A DNA stretch of 15,734 bases from a bacterium Ga0077546 (GTDB taxonomy: Bacteria > Cyanobacteriota > Vampirovibrionia > Obscuribacterales > Obscuribacteraceae): NCBI GenBank assembly GCA_001464165.1, contig LNEX01000536.1:1-15734 (forward strand), written 5' to 3'. A program made the translations under genes and the position numbers. Positions within the stretch are counted from its first letter, which is position 1; every line of letters starts with the position of its first letter. This document shows, piece after piece, positions 6,006 through 12,832 of this stretch. The notes under the pieces were generated by a model, which had not been told where the DNA came from, did not search any database, and saw only the letters and a list, made by a program, of their open reading frames with translations.

Positions 6006-8021
6006 ATGAATACCGCAAGTGAAAGTGGCCTCATGAAGGCCCTCAAGTTCGCTCTCTACCCCTTCGTCGCCCTCTTCATGCTCTACTGGGAACCGGCAAA
6101 GTTCCTGTCCAAGAAGGCATATGGCGGCAAGTGGCAGAGCATCATCGTCAGTTGTATCGTCGGCCTCGGCCTTTCTTGCCTCGCGGCAATTTCGGCTGCC
6201 AGTTTCGGTCTTTCCCATCAAGTCTCGTTTATTTGGTGGGGTCTCGGTTCCATCGTCGGCTTCTTTTTGACCGGCGGGATTTTCTGGCCGTTGGCCTACC
6301 TGGTTGTCTTCAAGCCGCTCTGGAACCTGGGGGAGAAGTTCCTCGACCTCACTCGCAAGATTGCTAAGAACGCGGCCGCGCCGATGTTCAAGGGTCTGGT
6401 TTCGGTGGCCAGCAAGTTTCCCGGTGCGACTGCACTGTGGAACACCGTCCTCGAAACTCCGCCTGCGGAAGGTGCTCCTCGTCGCAAGCGCTGGGCCTTC
6501 GGTGTGCTCTCCTTCGTCGTTGGTGTGGCCACCCTCGCGCTGGGCGCCTTCATCGCTTACACCAGCTATAATTTCCTGATCGCGCTGGTGCCGACGGTGC
6601 TTTGGAGCTTCCACGTCAATCAGGCCCTCGCTGGTCTGTTGGCGCTCACTGCTGCCACCCTCGTGCTGGTGCCGCTTTATCAGCTGCAGGATGAAGGCAA
6701 GGAAGGTCATCTGGTAACGGTTCTCAGTGGCGCTGCCACCTGGGCCATCGTCACCAAGACCTCTCTGCTTGCCGGTTTCGCTGGCATCGGCCTCTACGCT
6801 GCGGCTGCAGCCGTTGCTGTGGCCAGCTTCATCTACGTCGTCCCGGGCGTCATTGCTCTGCTCTCTGGCGGTCTGGCCGAAGCTGTTCTGCGCGGCTGGA
6901 AGAATCTGCTCGAAGCCGTCTACGACGACGAAGAGAACAAAGATTTCCGCAAGTTCTATCACAACCTCATGAACATCGTCGTGGCGCTGATCTTCGGCGG
7001 CGTGGCTTACTACGTCGCTGGCCTCGTCAATCTGCCGCCGGTGCTCGTTTGGGTCGCTGTGGCTGTCACTGTGCTCTACAGCTACGTCGAAGCACTGCGT
7101 GAAGTGGTGAACAAGTCGTCGGGCAATCCGCTCATTGGTGTCACCCTGTCGCTCACCGCTGGTGTCGCCTCGTGGTTCGTGCTGCCGGGCCTGGTTGGTA
7201 TCGTCGGTGGTTGGTTGGCTGCGGCTTGCGTTGGTATCACCTTCGCCGTCGGCTTCATCGCCTACCCCTTCTTCTACCTGCTTGTTCGTGCTCTCACCTC
7301 CTGGGCCGCAGCCCCTGCCGGTGCCGTGCTCGACTCGGTTCACACTTCCTCGGTGGAGGCCTTCCTCAAGTTGCGCAAAGTCGTTCGCGACATTCAGCGC
7401 AAGGCATTCGATGACACCACCCCTTACTCGGGTATGTTCGGTCATCTGCTCAACCTCGCCGTAATTGGTGTTGCCATCTGGCAGGCTCTGCCACTGGCAA
7501 TGGGCTACCTCAGCTTCGGCTTCTGGCTCAACACCGCCTTGGCTGTCTTCGTTGGCGTCAACTTGTTCATGCTGTTGGGCAAGCTCTTCTACAAGTGGGG
7601 AGCTGAGTCTCTGGCTGCGGGTGGCGGTTTCGTTGCACTGCTCTCGAGCGCGCACTGGGCCTACGGTGTCTCTGGTGGCAACGTTGTCGCCACCATCGTA
7701 GTGGCTTGCACGGCTGCTAGCATCGTTGCTGGCTTTGTCGCTCCGGCGGTTTACCTCGCCATTCGCCCGGTGGCCAATCTGGTGCTCACTGGCTGGCTCG
7801 CTCCGCTGCTGAACAACACTTTCGACTTCATGTGGAAGGTGTACGAAGGCTTCTGGCGTCAGTTCGCGGTGGTCTATCGCCTGGCTTTGGCCATCGTCAA
7901 GCCGGTCTTCAACTTCCTTGCCAAGCTCGTGGCCCCCATCATCGCTGCTCTCGGCCCCATCTCTCGGGCTGTGGCTTCGGTTTGGCAGAGCATCTCGGCC
8001 AGGTTCGGCGGCAAGAAGTAA
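6006..8021 (+). CDS. Polytopic membrane protein with four degenerate repeats, highly codon-biased, 671 aa
   Basis: I do not recognise the family. The protein is mostly hydrophobic helices, roughly 14-17 membrane spans, with short charged loops and no N-terminal cleavage site. Four degenerate units are visible, each ending in a Pro-containing helix followed by an amphipathic stretch: WPLAYLVVFKPLWNL (94-108), VPGVIALLSGGLAE (279-292), YPFFYLLVRALTSW (420-433) and APAVYLAIRPVANL (579-592). Loops with acidic or basic residues follow (for example YDDEENKDFRK, 306-316). The start is ATG 6006 with GGAG at 5997-6000; the longer frame from 5916 lacks this site. Codon use is very skewed to G/C-ending codons and contains no TTA, CTA or TCA, unlike most neighbours, which suggests very high expression. 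It heads a likely three-gene unit. Transport, scaffold or envelope roles are all open. Confidence 0.8.
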   Translation: MNTASESGLMKALKFALYPFVALFMLYWEPAKFLSKKAYGGKWQSIIVSCIVGLGLSCLAAISAASFGLSHQVSFIWWGLGSIVGFFLTGGIFWPLAYLVVFKPLWNLGEKFLDLTRKIAKNAAAPMFKGLVSVASKFPGATALWNTVLETPPAEGAPRRKRWAFGVLSFVVGVATLALGAFIAYTSYNFLIALVPTVLWSFHVNQALAGLLALTAATLVLVPLYQLQDEGKEGHLVTVLSGAATWAIVTKTSLLAGFAGIGLYAAAAAVAVASFIYVVPGVIALLSGGLAEAVLRGWKNLLEAVYDDEENKDFRKFYHNLMNIVVALIFGGVAYYVAGLVNLPPVLVWVAVAVTVLYSYVEALREVVNKSSGNPLIGVTLSLTAGVASWFVLPGLVGIVGGWLAAACVGITFAVGFIAYPFFYLLVRALTSWAAAPAGAVLDSVHTSSVEAFLKLRKVVRDIQRKAFDDTTPYSGMFGHLLNLAVIGVAIWQALPLAMGYLSFGFWLNTALAVFVGVNLFMLLGKLFYKWGAESLAAGGGFVALLSSAHWAYGVSGGNVVATIVVACTAASIVAGFVAPAVYLAIRPVANLVLTGWLAPLLNNTFDFMWKVYEGFWRQFAVVYRLALAIVKPVFNFLAKLVAPIIAALGPISRAVASVWQSISARFGGKK

Positions 8022-8047
8022 CCGGGGCAAGAAGTAAGACCTCATTT

Positions 8048-8105
8048 ATGCCCTAGGGCATAGTCTCCAACGGGCACGCCCTCGCTTCACCGCAAGGGCG
8101 TGCCC
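8048..8105 (+). promoter_or_regulatory. Two intercistronic hairpins without a T-tract
   Basis: A 14-bp palindrome ATGCCCTAGGGCAT (8048-8061) is followed by an 11-bp perfect stem, GGGCACGCCCT (8072-8082) paired with AGGGCGTGCCC (8095-8105), with a 12-nt loop. What follows is CAACTTTGGG, not a run of T. This fits partial termination or a 3'-end-protecting hairpin that keeps the first cistron abundant and the next two genes lower. Confidence 0.55.
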
Positions 8106-8122
8106 CAACTTTGGGATAAAAC

Positions 8123-8527
8123 ATGAAGAAGAAACATTTTCTCGAACTGATTCGTGCAGTCTTTAGCATCGCTTCGTTGATGTATTTGGCGCCAGCGCTT
8201 CTGCCTGGTGTCGACTACAACGGAGGCGTGATTCTGGCTGTGGTTCTTGGCTCTGTCTTTCATGGCTATCAGAGTCTGTGGACAAAGATAGTCAACCCGA
8301 TGCTGGGAGTGGCAAAGGGAACTTGCCCGATGCCCGGCGTCATGAAGTGGCTGGTGCTTAGTACCGTCACTGGTATCGTTTTCTTCATCGCTGGCCTGGG
8401 TCTGGTCATACCCACCATATACGCGGTGAACGGTGTGCTCTCTGCTATTTTCGCTGGACTGATCGTGACTCTGGGCATGTTGCTCGCCAACATTCCTACC
8501 CGTCTTCTGGACAGGTCGTCTGAGTAA
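8123..8527 (+). CDS. Small four-helix membrane protein, 134 aa
   Basis: Four hydrophobic segments are visible (about 10-28, 34-50, 74-95 and 98-122), with a basic N-terminus (MKKKHF) that should stay in the cytoplasm and a charged C-terminal tail. The layout LAVVLGSVFHGYQSLWTKIVNPML then a long hydrophobic pair is loosely like the small 4-TM 'phage holin family IV' (PF04020) proteins, but the match is topological and I would not assign it. The gene lies 101 bp after the repeat membrane protein, behind two hairpins, and 5 bp before the lipoprotein gene, so it is probably co-transcribed with both. A weak GGGAT precedes ATG 8123. Confidence 0.7.
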   Translation: MKKKHFLELIRAVFSIASLMYLAPALLPGVDYNGGVILAVVLGSVFHGYQSLWTKIVNPMLGVAKGTCPMPGVMKWLVLSTVTGIVFFIAGLGLVIPTIYAVNGVLSAIFAGLIVTLGMLLANIPTRLLDRSSE

Positions 8528-8532
8528 CAGCC

Positions 8533-9042
8533 ATGAAAATTCTGACTACGTTGCGCAAGCTCTTGATTGCGCTTGCGGCATTGAGCGTTCCTCTCTCTCT
8601 CCTGACTGCCTGCAGTGTGGCTAGCGTTGGTGGCAACCACGGTGCTCTTAAGCCCCCTGTGATTCTGTCTGTGCAAGAAATCGGATACGAATCGATGTTG
8701 ACGGTGGTGGCCAAGTCTGAGCTGCCAGTCTTTATCGAGGAGTACGATCCTAAGCACTGCGATAACGCCTGTGCTGCTCAGCATCGGCTGGTCGACAATT
8801 TGGCCGAAACCTACAAGGGCAAGGTCAGCTTCTTTCGGGTGACAACCAGCGAGGAGGAGTTCCAGAGCGGAGTTTCTTATCCGGTTTATTACATGGTGAA
8901 GCCGCCTCTGCTGGTCTACGACACTGCATCTGGTACCAAGAGTGAAGCGCAGCTGAAGGCTTTCATTGATGAGGCGTATGCCGAAATGTTTCCGCCGCCT
9001 GAAGTGAATGACACGACAGCTGCGGCTAAAACAGGGTTCTAA
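8533..9042 (+). CDS. Lipoprotein with thioredoxin-like layout and CxxxC motif
   Basis: The N-terminus is a lipoprotein signal: basic MKILTTLRK, a hydrophobic core, and lipobox LTAC with Cys27 as the acylated residue. The mature part follows a thioredoxin order: strand LPVFIEEYD (64-72), then HCDNAC (75-80) where thioredoxins have WCxxC, a helix with the Trx-like pattern LVDNLAETYKGKVSFFRV (86-103), a KPPLLVYD segment (123-130) resembling the cis-Pro loop and strand, and a C-terminal helix LKAFIDEAY. The motif has three residues between the cysteines instead of two, so ordinary dithiol oxidoreduction is uncertain; metal binding or a degenerate fold are alternatives. It would be anchored outside the cytoplasmic membrane. 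It sits 5 bp after the 4-TM gene with no clear ribosome site, suggesting translational coupling. Confidence 0.7.
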   Translation: MKILTTLRKLLIALAALSVPLSLLTACSVASVGGNHGALKPPVILSVQEIGYESMLTVVAKSELPVFIEEYDPKHCDNACAAQHRLVDNLAETYKGKVSFFRVTTSEEEFQSGVSYPVYYMVKPPLLVYDTASGTKSEAQLKAFIDEAYAEMFPPPEVNDTTAAAKTGF

Positions 9043-9115
9043 GAGCACGCCGGCAAGATCAGGAAAAACAGTGGTGCCAACAAAGTCAAAGTAGGCGCCG
9101 CTAGTTTTGAGCATG

Positions 9116-9153
9116 GTGAGACGGTTCTCCGGAACCACTCACTTTGCTTTTTT
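9116..9153 (+). terminator. Terminator of the membrane protein/lipoprotein unit
   Basis: Outer arms GTGAG (9116-9120) and CTCAC (9138-9142) and inner arms GGTTC (9123-9127) and GAACC (9132-9136) form a 10-bp stem with a small internal loop and a TCCG loop. TTTGCTTTTTT follows directly. It lies 73 bp after the lipoprotein stop. Confidence 0.85.
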
Positions 9154-9325
9154 GCGTGAACTACTAGGCGTTATAGTCGTATGCTGTTTTTGTCCGCTCA
9201 GTTAGTGTGAGAACGAGCTGGAGAATCAGCCCTCACCTATCTAATGATGAAGATAATGCCATTCATTTTTTAGCGCAGCTCGGTCTGATATAGTTTTGGA
9301 GACGGTCAATATTGCGCTCCGCTTT

Positions 9326-10156
9326 TTAGCTGGCTTTAGTCTTTGTCCAGCTCGTCAACTTCCGCCACAGGCTAACTATTGGACCGAAGGCGTTCATCAT
9401 TGGACAACATGAAATGTCTTGCGCTTCTGCTGTTTTTTGCTCAAGAGCTACGGCTCTTGCGGCGTTAGCCTCAGCGGCCTGGAGAATCGCCGCCTCTATT
9501 TGTGCTGCGGATGGTTTGATGATGCCCACTTCAACTTCTCGATGTTCAACAAGTTGTCCATCTTGTACTGCTGCTGCGCCCGCAAATTCTATTTGATCAA
9601 CGGAAGGTTTCTGCATGCATGAAGTATAGAGTCCGCGTTTCTTTTTGCCGGCCTCCTTAACTCTAATAATCGAGCCGTCTGCCGTTGTTTCAGTCCCAGG
9701 CTTGAAGCTAGTTTCAGTCGACTGATTGGCATCACTTTTGTCACCATCACTTTTGTCACCATAATTCTCGATCACAGCATTGGCCTTGGTATTACTATTA
9801 GTATTATCATTGCTGTCGTCTAAAAGACGGGAGAATGCAGATTCTCTGCTGGTTTTCTTGGCCTTGGTCAGTAAAGAGGCGAAGCCGACAAATTCGGCTT
9901 TAACTGCATCTGAATCTTTATCTTCCTGGGCTTCTCTCAGTTCTCTAGCTGCTCTTGCTTCGAGAACCTTTCTACTGTGTAGCTCAGCACTGGGGCTACC
10001 TAAACGACTGTTTTTTTCCGGACCTTCGTCTACACCGGTCTGCGAAAAGTTTTCGATGAATTCTTCGCTTACCATGTCTATAGCACGTGTCAGAGCCCGA
10101 GCTTGCTTGCCTCGGGGGCTTTGCTGGCGGGGACGATTTATATCTTCGGATTGCAT
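9326..10156 (-). CDS. Low-complexity hypothetical protein, 276 aa
   Basis: I do not recognise it. The protein is hydrophilic, with no signal or membrane segment. Residues about 50-110 are charged and helical (RKVLEARAARELREAQEDKD), the middle is a disordered Asn/Asp/Ser/Thr stretch, and the C-terminal third has an Ala/Glu-rich helix (AAILQAAEANAARAVALEQK) and a Cys pair (SCCPMM). A related motif occurs twice: PSVDQIEFA and PSAAQIEAA. The middle contains GDKSDGDKSD, encoded by a perfect 15-bp tandem duplication (9731-9745 and 9746-9760). The start ATG at 10156 lacks a strong Shine-Dalgarno. It follows the M13 peptidase gene on the same strand but is separated from it by a terminator-like structure. 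A function cannot be assigned. Confidence 0.65.
   Translation of the reverse strand: MQSEDINRPRQQSPRGKQARALTRAIDMVSEEFIENFSQTGVDEGPEKNSRLGSPSAELHSRKVLEARAARELREAQEDKDSDAVKAEFVGFASLLTKAKKTSRESAFSRLLDDSNDNTNSNTKANAVIENYGDKSDGDKSDANQSTETSFKPGTETTADGSIIRVKEAGKKKRGLYTSCMQKPSVDQIEFAGAAAVQDGQLVEHREVEVGIIKPSAAQIEAAILQAAEANAARAVALEQKTAEAQDISCCPMMNAFGPIVSLWRKLTSWTKTKAS
9731..9760. repeat. 15-bp perfect tandem duplication inside a gene
   Basis: ATCACTTTTGTCACC occurs twice head to tail. It is in frame and adds GDKSD to the disordered middle of the 276-aa protein, so its copy number could change without breaking the gene. Confidence 0.9.
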
Positions 10157-10306
10157 TTTTCCGGCCTGCTAAAGGTTTTATATGACTTGTGCGCCAATAG
10201 TTCTATACCAATTGTAACCCTGAATCAAACTGACTCTAGGCTTAATCTCAGTCAAATCAGCCTCTTGGAAATAGGACTCTCTCCACGTTCAACTATCGAA
10301 AGTCAG

Positions 10307-10312
10307 ATTATA
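10307..10312 (-). promoter_or_regulatory. Possible -10 element for the 276-aa gene
   Basis: On the minus strand this reads TATAAT, a perfect -10 hexamer, about 150 bp before the gene start. The -35 position (TTTTCA, 10330-10335) is poor and lies in the T-tract of the M13 terminator. The rest of the 289-bp gap between the two genes holds nothing else I can name. Confidence 0.3.
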
Positions 10313-10323
10313 GAATGTAGTAG

Positions 10324-10408
10324 AAAAAATGAAAAAAGAAACTGCCACTGCCCAAGCTGAAAACCTACGCCACGAGGGCATAAGCTTCCGGCCTGGGACA
10401 GTGACAGT
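10324..10408 (-). terminator. Terminator-like structure after the M13 peptidase gene
   Basis: Arms 10341-10354 (ACTGCCACTGCCCA) and 10394-10408 (TGGGACAGTGACAGT) pair over 14 positions with one bulge and one G-U on the minus-strand RNA; a further 5 bp (10354-10358 with 10383-10387) can pair inside. On the minus strand the stem is followed by TTCTTTTTTCATTTTTTC. The stem is long and branched for a terminator, but the T-tract and its place 38 bp after the stop support the call. Confidence 0.6.
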
Positions 10409-10445
10409 CTCTAGAACTACCGATTTAACTCGGCAGTAACCGCTG

Positions 10446-12416
10446 TTACCAGAGGTCGCAGCGATCGGCCGGAGGCAGCATCATCGGGCAATCGTCGGGC
10501 AGTCCGAAAGCTTCGGCGAACTCGGCCAAGTGGGCGAGGGTACCGTTGACACGGAACTGGGCTGGCGGGTGCGGGTCAGTTGCCACCTGCTGCTCCTCGT
10601 ACTGAGGAGTGACCTTCGATGCCCAGATCTGGCCGAAGGCGATGAAGAACCGCTGCAGGTCGTTGTAGCCGTTCTCGTCGATGGTCATGCCGTGCTTGGC
10701 AATGTGCTTCTTCAGCACCCGCAAAGCCAGCTTGATACCGCCGAGGTCACCAGCAGCTTCGCCAGCCACCAGGTTGGGGTTGACCTTCTTGCCACCCGCC
10801 ACAGTGAACTGACCGAACTGCTTCTTCAGCAGGTTGATCAGCACCATGAACTTGTCCAGGTCGCCCTCCGCAAACCAGTTGCGCAGATTGCCCTGGCCGT
10901 CGTAGCGGCAACCCTTGTCGTCGAAACCGTGCGACTCTTCGTGGCCGATCACCACCAAGATGCCGCCGCAGTTGAAGGCGAAGTCGGCCTCCGGGTCGAA
11001 GAAGGGGTCTTGCAGAATCGCCGCCGGGAAGACGATACGGTTGGATTGCGGCGAGTAGTAGGCATTGACCGTCTGCGGGGTCATGTGCCATTCCGACTGG
11101 TCGACCGGCTTGCCGATCTTGGCCAGGTCCGCCTTGTGCTCGAATTCGTCCGAGCGCAGGCAGTTGGCAGCGAACGACGTGCGGTCGATGTGCAGCTCCG
11201 AGTAATCGCGCCACTTGTCGGGGTAGCCGATCATGGGCACGAAGGCGTCGAGCTTGGCCAGCGCGTTAACGCGGGTCTCCTCGCTCATCCAGGTGCGCTC
11301 GTTGATGCTATCGCGGAAGGCGTCCTGGAGGAGCGCGATCAGCTCGAGCATCTTGGCCTTGGCCTCCGGCTTGAAGTGCTTGGCCACATAGAGCTGGCCG
11401 AGAGCTTCGCCGAGGGCGCTGTTGGTTGCCGAGATCATGCGCATCCAACGCGGTTCGCGTTCCTTGCTGCCCTGCATGGTCTTGCCGTAGAACTCGAAGG
11501 AAGCGTCGCCGAACGCCGCAGGCAGAGCCGACGACGAGCTGCGAATCAGCTGCCAGCGCAGATAGACGCGCCAGTCATTGAGCGAGACCTTGGTCAGGAG
11601 CTTGTTGAGCGCCTGGAAGTAGGCCGGCTGCATGACGTTGAGGGTTTCCATCGGGGGGCAGCCGATGTTGCTGAAGTAGCGGCTGACGTTCAGCTTCGGT
11701 ACCAGGGCCTGGAACTGAGCGATGGTCATCTTGTTCTTGGTCTTGTCCGGGTCGCGGCGGTCTTCCTTGCTCATGAAGGCCTTGGCCATGGCCGTCTCGA
11801 GCTTGAGCACGGCTTCGGCATGGCGGCGAGCAACTGTGGGCTTCTCGCCGATCAGCTCGAACATGCGGCAGAGCATGTTGACGTACGCCTGGCGCAGGTC
11901 CTTGCTCTTCTTGTCGCGGCCCAGGTAGTAATCGCGGTCCGGCAGACCGATACCCGACTGCAGCGCATGGCCGATCATCTGGCTGGAATCGTCGGCGTCC
12001 GGCGAAGCGCCGAAAGCGAAGGCGCCACCGACACCGACAGTGTGCAGATGGGCGATGACATCACCAAGGCGGCGCAGTGAGCGGATGGTGTTGATGCGCG
12101 CCAGCTCGCCCTTGATGGGGTTGATGCCGGCCGCTTCGATGGCTGCTTCATCCATGCCCGAGGCAAAGAAGTCGTTGACCTTCTGCTCGATGCTGCCGGG
12201 GGCGAAGGTTTCGCTACGGGTGGCCAGCTCTTCGAGAATGACGCGAGTCTGCTCGAGGGTCTGATCGCGCAGCATGAGGAAGGCGCCCCAGCGGGGATAC
12301 TTGGCGGGGATTTCGGTGTTGTCGATCCAGGTGCCGTTGGCGAAGCGGTTGAAGTCGACGCCGGGACTGACGCTCTTGTCCATGTAAGCGGGCTTGATGC
12401 CATGATTCGTTGTCAT
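10446..12416 (-). CDS. M13 family zinc metallopeptidase (neprilysin/PepO-like)
   Basis: M13 enzymes are zinc endopeptidases that cut peptides at the amino side of hydrophobic residues. Diagnostic motifs are present: VNAYYSP (450-456, substrate backbone binding), IVFPAAILQDPFF, the zinc site HEESH (492-496, HExxH), GFDDKG (497-502), third ligand region AGEAAGD (551-557, Glu553 in place of the usual ENxAD), FRVNGTLAHLAEFAEAF (621-637) and C-terminal CDLW (653-656). At 656 aa it is a full-length family member. There is no signal peptide or N-terminal anchor, so it should be cytoplasmic like lactococcal PepO. The start is ATG 12416 with CGGAG six bases upstream (12423-12427); the 37-aa upstream extension lacks such a site. 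Codon use is strongly biased to G/C-ending codons, suggesting high expression. Confidence 0.93.
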   Translation of the reverse strand: MTTNHGIKPAYMDKSVSPGVDFNRFANGTWIDNTEIPAKYPRWGAFLMLRDQTLEQTRVILEELATRSETFAPGSIEQKVNDFFASGMDEAAIEAAGINPIKGELARINTIRSLRRLGDVIAHLHTVGVGGAFAFGASPDADDSSQMIGHALQSGIGLPDRDYYLGRDKKSKDLRQAYVNMLCRMFELIGEKPTVARRHAEAVLKLETAMAKAFMSKEDRRDPDKTKNKMTIAQFQALVPKLNVSRYFSNIGCPPMETLNVMQPAYFQALNKLLTKVSLNDWRVYLRWQLIRSSSSALPAAFGDASFEFYGKTMQGSKEREPRWMRMISATNSALGEALGQLYVAKHFKPEAKAKMLELIALLQDAFRDSINERTWMSEETRVNALAKLDAFVPMIGYPDKWRDYSELHIDRTSFAANCLRSDEFEHKADLAKIGKPVDQSEWHMTPQTVNAYYSPQSNRIVFPAAILQDPFFDPEADFAFNCGGILVVIGHEESHGFDDKGCRYDGQGNLRNWFAEGDLDKFMVLINLLKKQFGQFTVAGGKKVNPNLVAGEAAGDLGGIKLALRVLKKHIAKHGMTIDENGYNDLQRFFIAFGQIWASKVTPQYEEQQVATDPHPPAQFRVNGTLAHLAEFAEAFGLPDDCPMMLPPADRCDLW

Positions 12417-12832
12417 AGTGTTCTCCGTTTTAAGTTTTCTGTTGAAACGTGAATGAGCACCACTGGTGCCCACTAACAAGAAGCTCTTTCTGCAAAACCA
12501 CGCTAAAAAGCAGTATTCCGAAACCAATGCTATTCAGGTTGGCCTCTCGCAAAACGTGAGATGCAAACTCTGTGCTACTACCAAACAGCCGAAGCGGTTG
12601 CATGGAGGGAGCTAAAGGCTATGGGTATTGGATTTGACTGCTTGTTATTGTTGTTTTGAAGAAAGAAGGGGGGAACCTTCACCCTAAGTTTGGAGGTCTG
12701 CCAAAAGCCATACTTAGTGGCAAGATTAGTACGTACCTAGAGGTGTATCTAAAGTGGTTTAATCTAAAGAAGATAGTTAAGCTCGCGCGAGCCTCCGTAG
12801 CCAGGCTCTCGTCCTGCTAAACTAAGCCCACT
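12417..12832. other. 416-bp divergent intergenic region
   Basis: The region separates the M13 gene (minus) from the ABC exporter (plus) and should hold both promoters. I see a hairpin GCACC-ACT-GGTGC (12457-12469) in the M13 leader and a palindrome near the exporter start, listed separately. No convincing -35/-10 pair, gene or RNA gene was found. Confidence 0.5.
12781..12808 (+). promoter_or_regulatory. Palindrome and alternative hairpin before the ABC exporter
   Basis: GCTCGCGCGAGC (12781-12792) is a perfect 12-bp palindrome. Its right half, GAGCC (12789-12793), can instead pair with GGCTC (12804-12808), so the two hairpins exclude each other. They lie 25-52 bp before the ATPase start, which has no clear Shine-Dalgarno. 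It could be an operator or an RNA switch; neither is shown. Confidence 0.35.

Noticed and set aside
5934..8045. 703-aa minus-strand open frame
   Set aside because: It is codon-aligned antisense to the membrane-protein gene, its product is highly charged and featureless, and it is explained by the sense gene lacking TTA, CTA and TCA.
8123..8527. Assignment of the 4-TM protein to the phage holin IV family
   Set aside because: Only the topology is similar; no diagnostic residues could be confirmed and there is no phage context.
8269..9138. 289-aa minus-strand open frame
   Set aside because: It spans the antisense of both the 4-TM gene and the lipoprotein gene, which have membrane segments and a lipobox, and it runs into their terminator.
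9207..9236. Nested inverted repeat GTGAG/CTCAC with inner GCTG/CAGC
   Set aside because: Short arms, no T-tract and no gene nearby that needs it; it may be chance in the gap between convergent genes.
10329..10439. 36-aa plus-strand frame beginning MKKETATAQ
   Set aside because: It has no ribosome site and coincides with the stem-loop that looks like the M13 gene's terminator.
10530..12080. 516-aa plus-strand open frame
   Set aside because: It is codon-aligned antisense to the M13 peptidase, which has clear catalytic motifs; the open frame follows from its codon bias.
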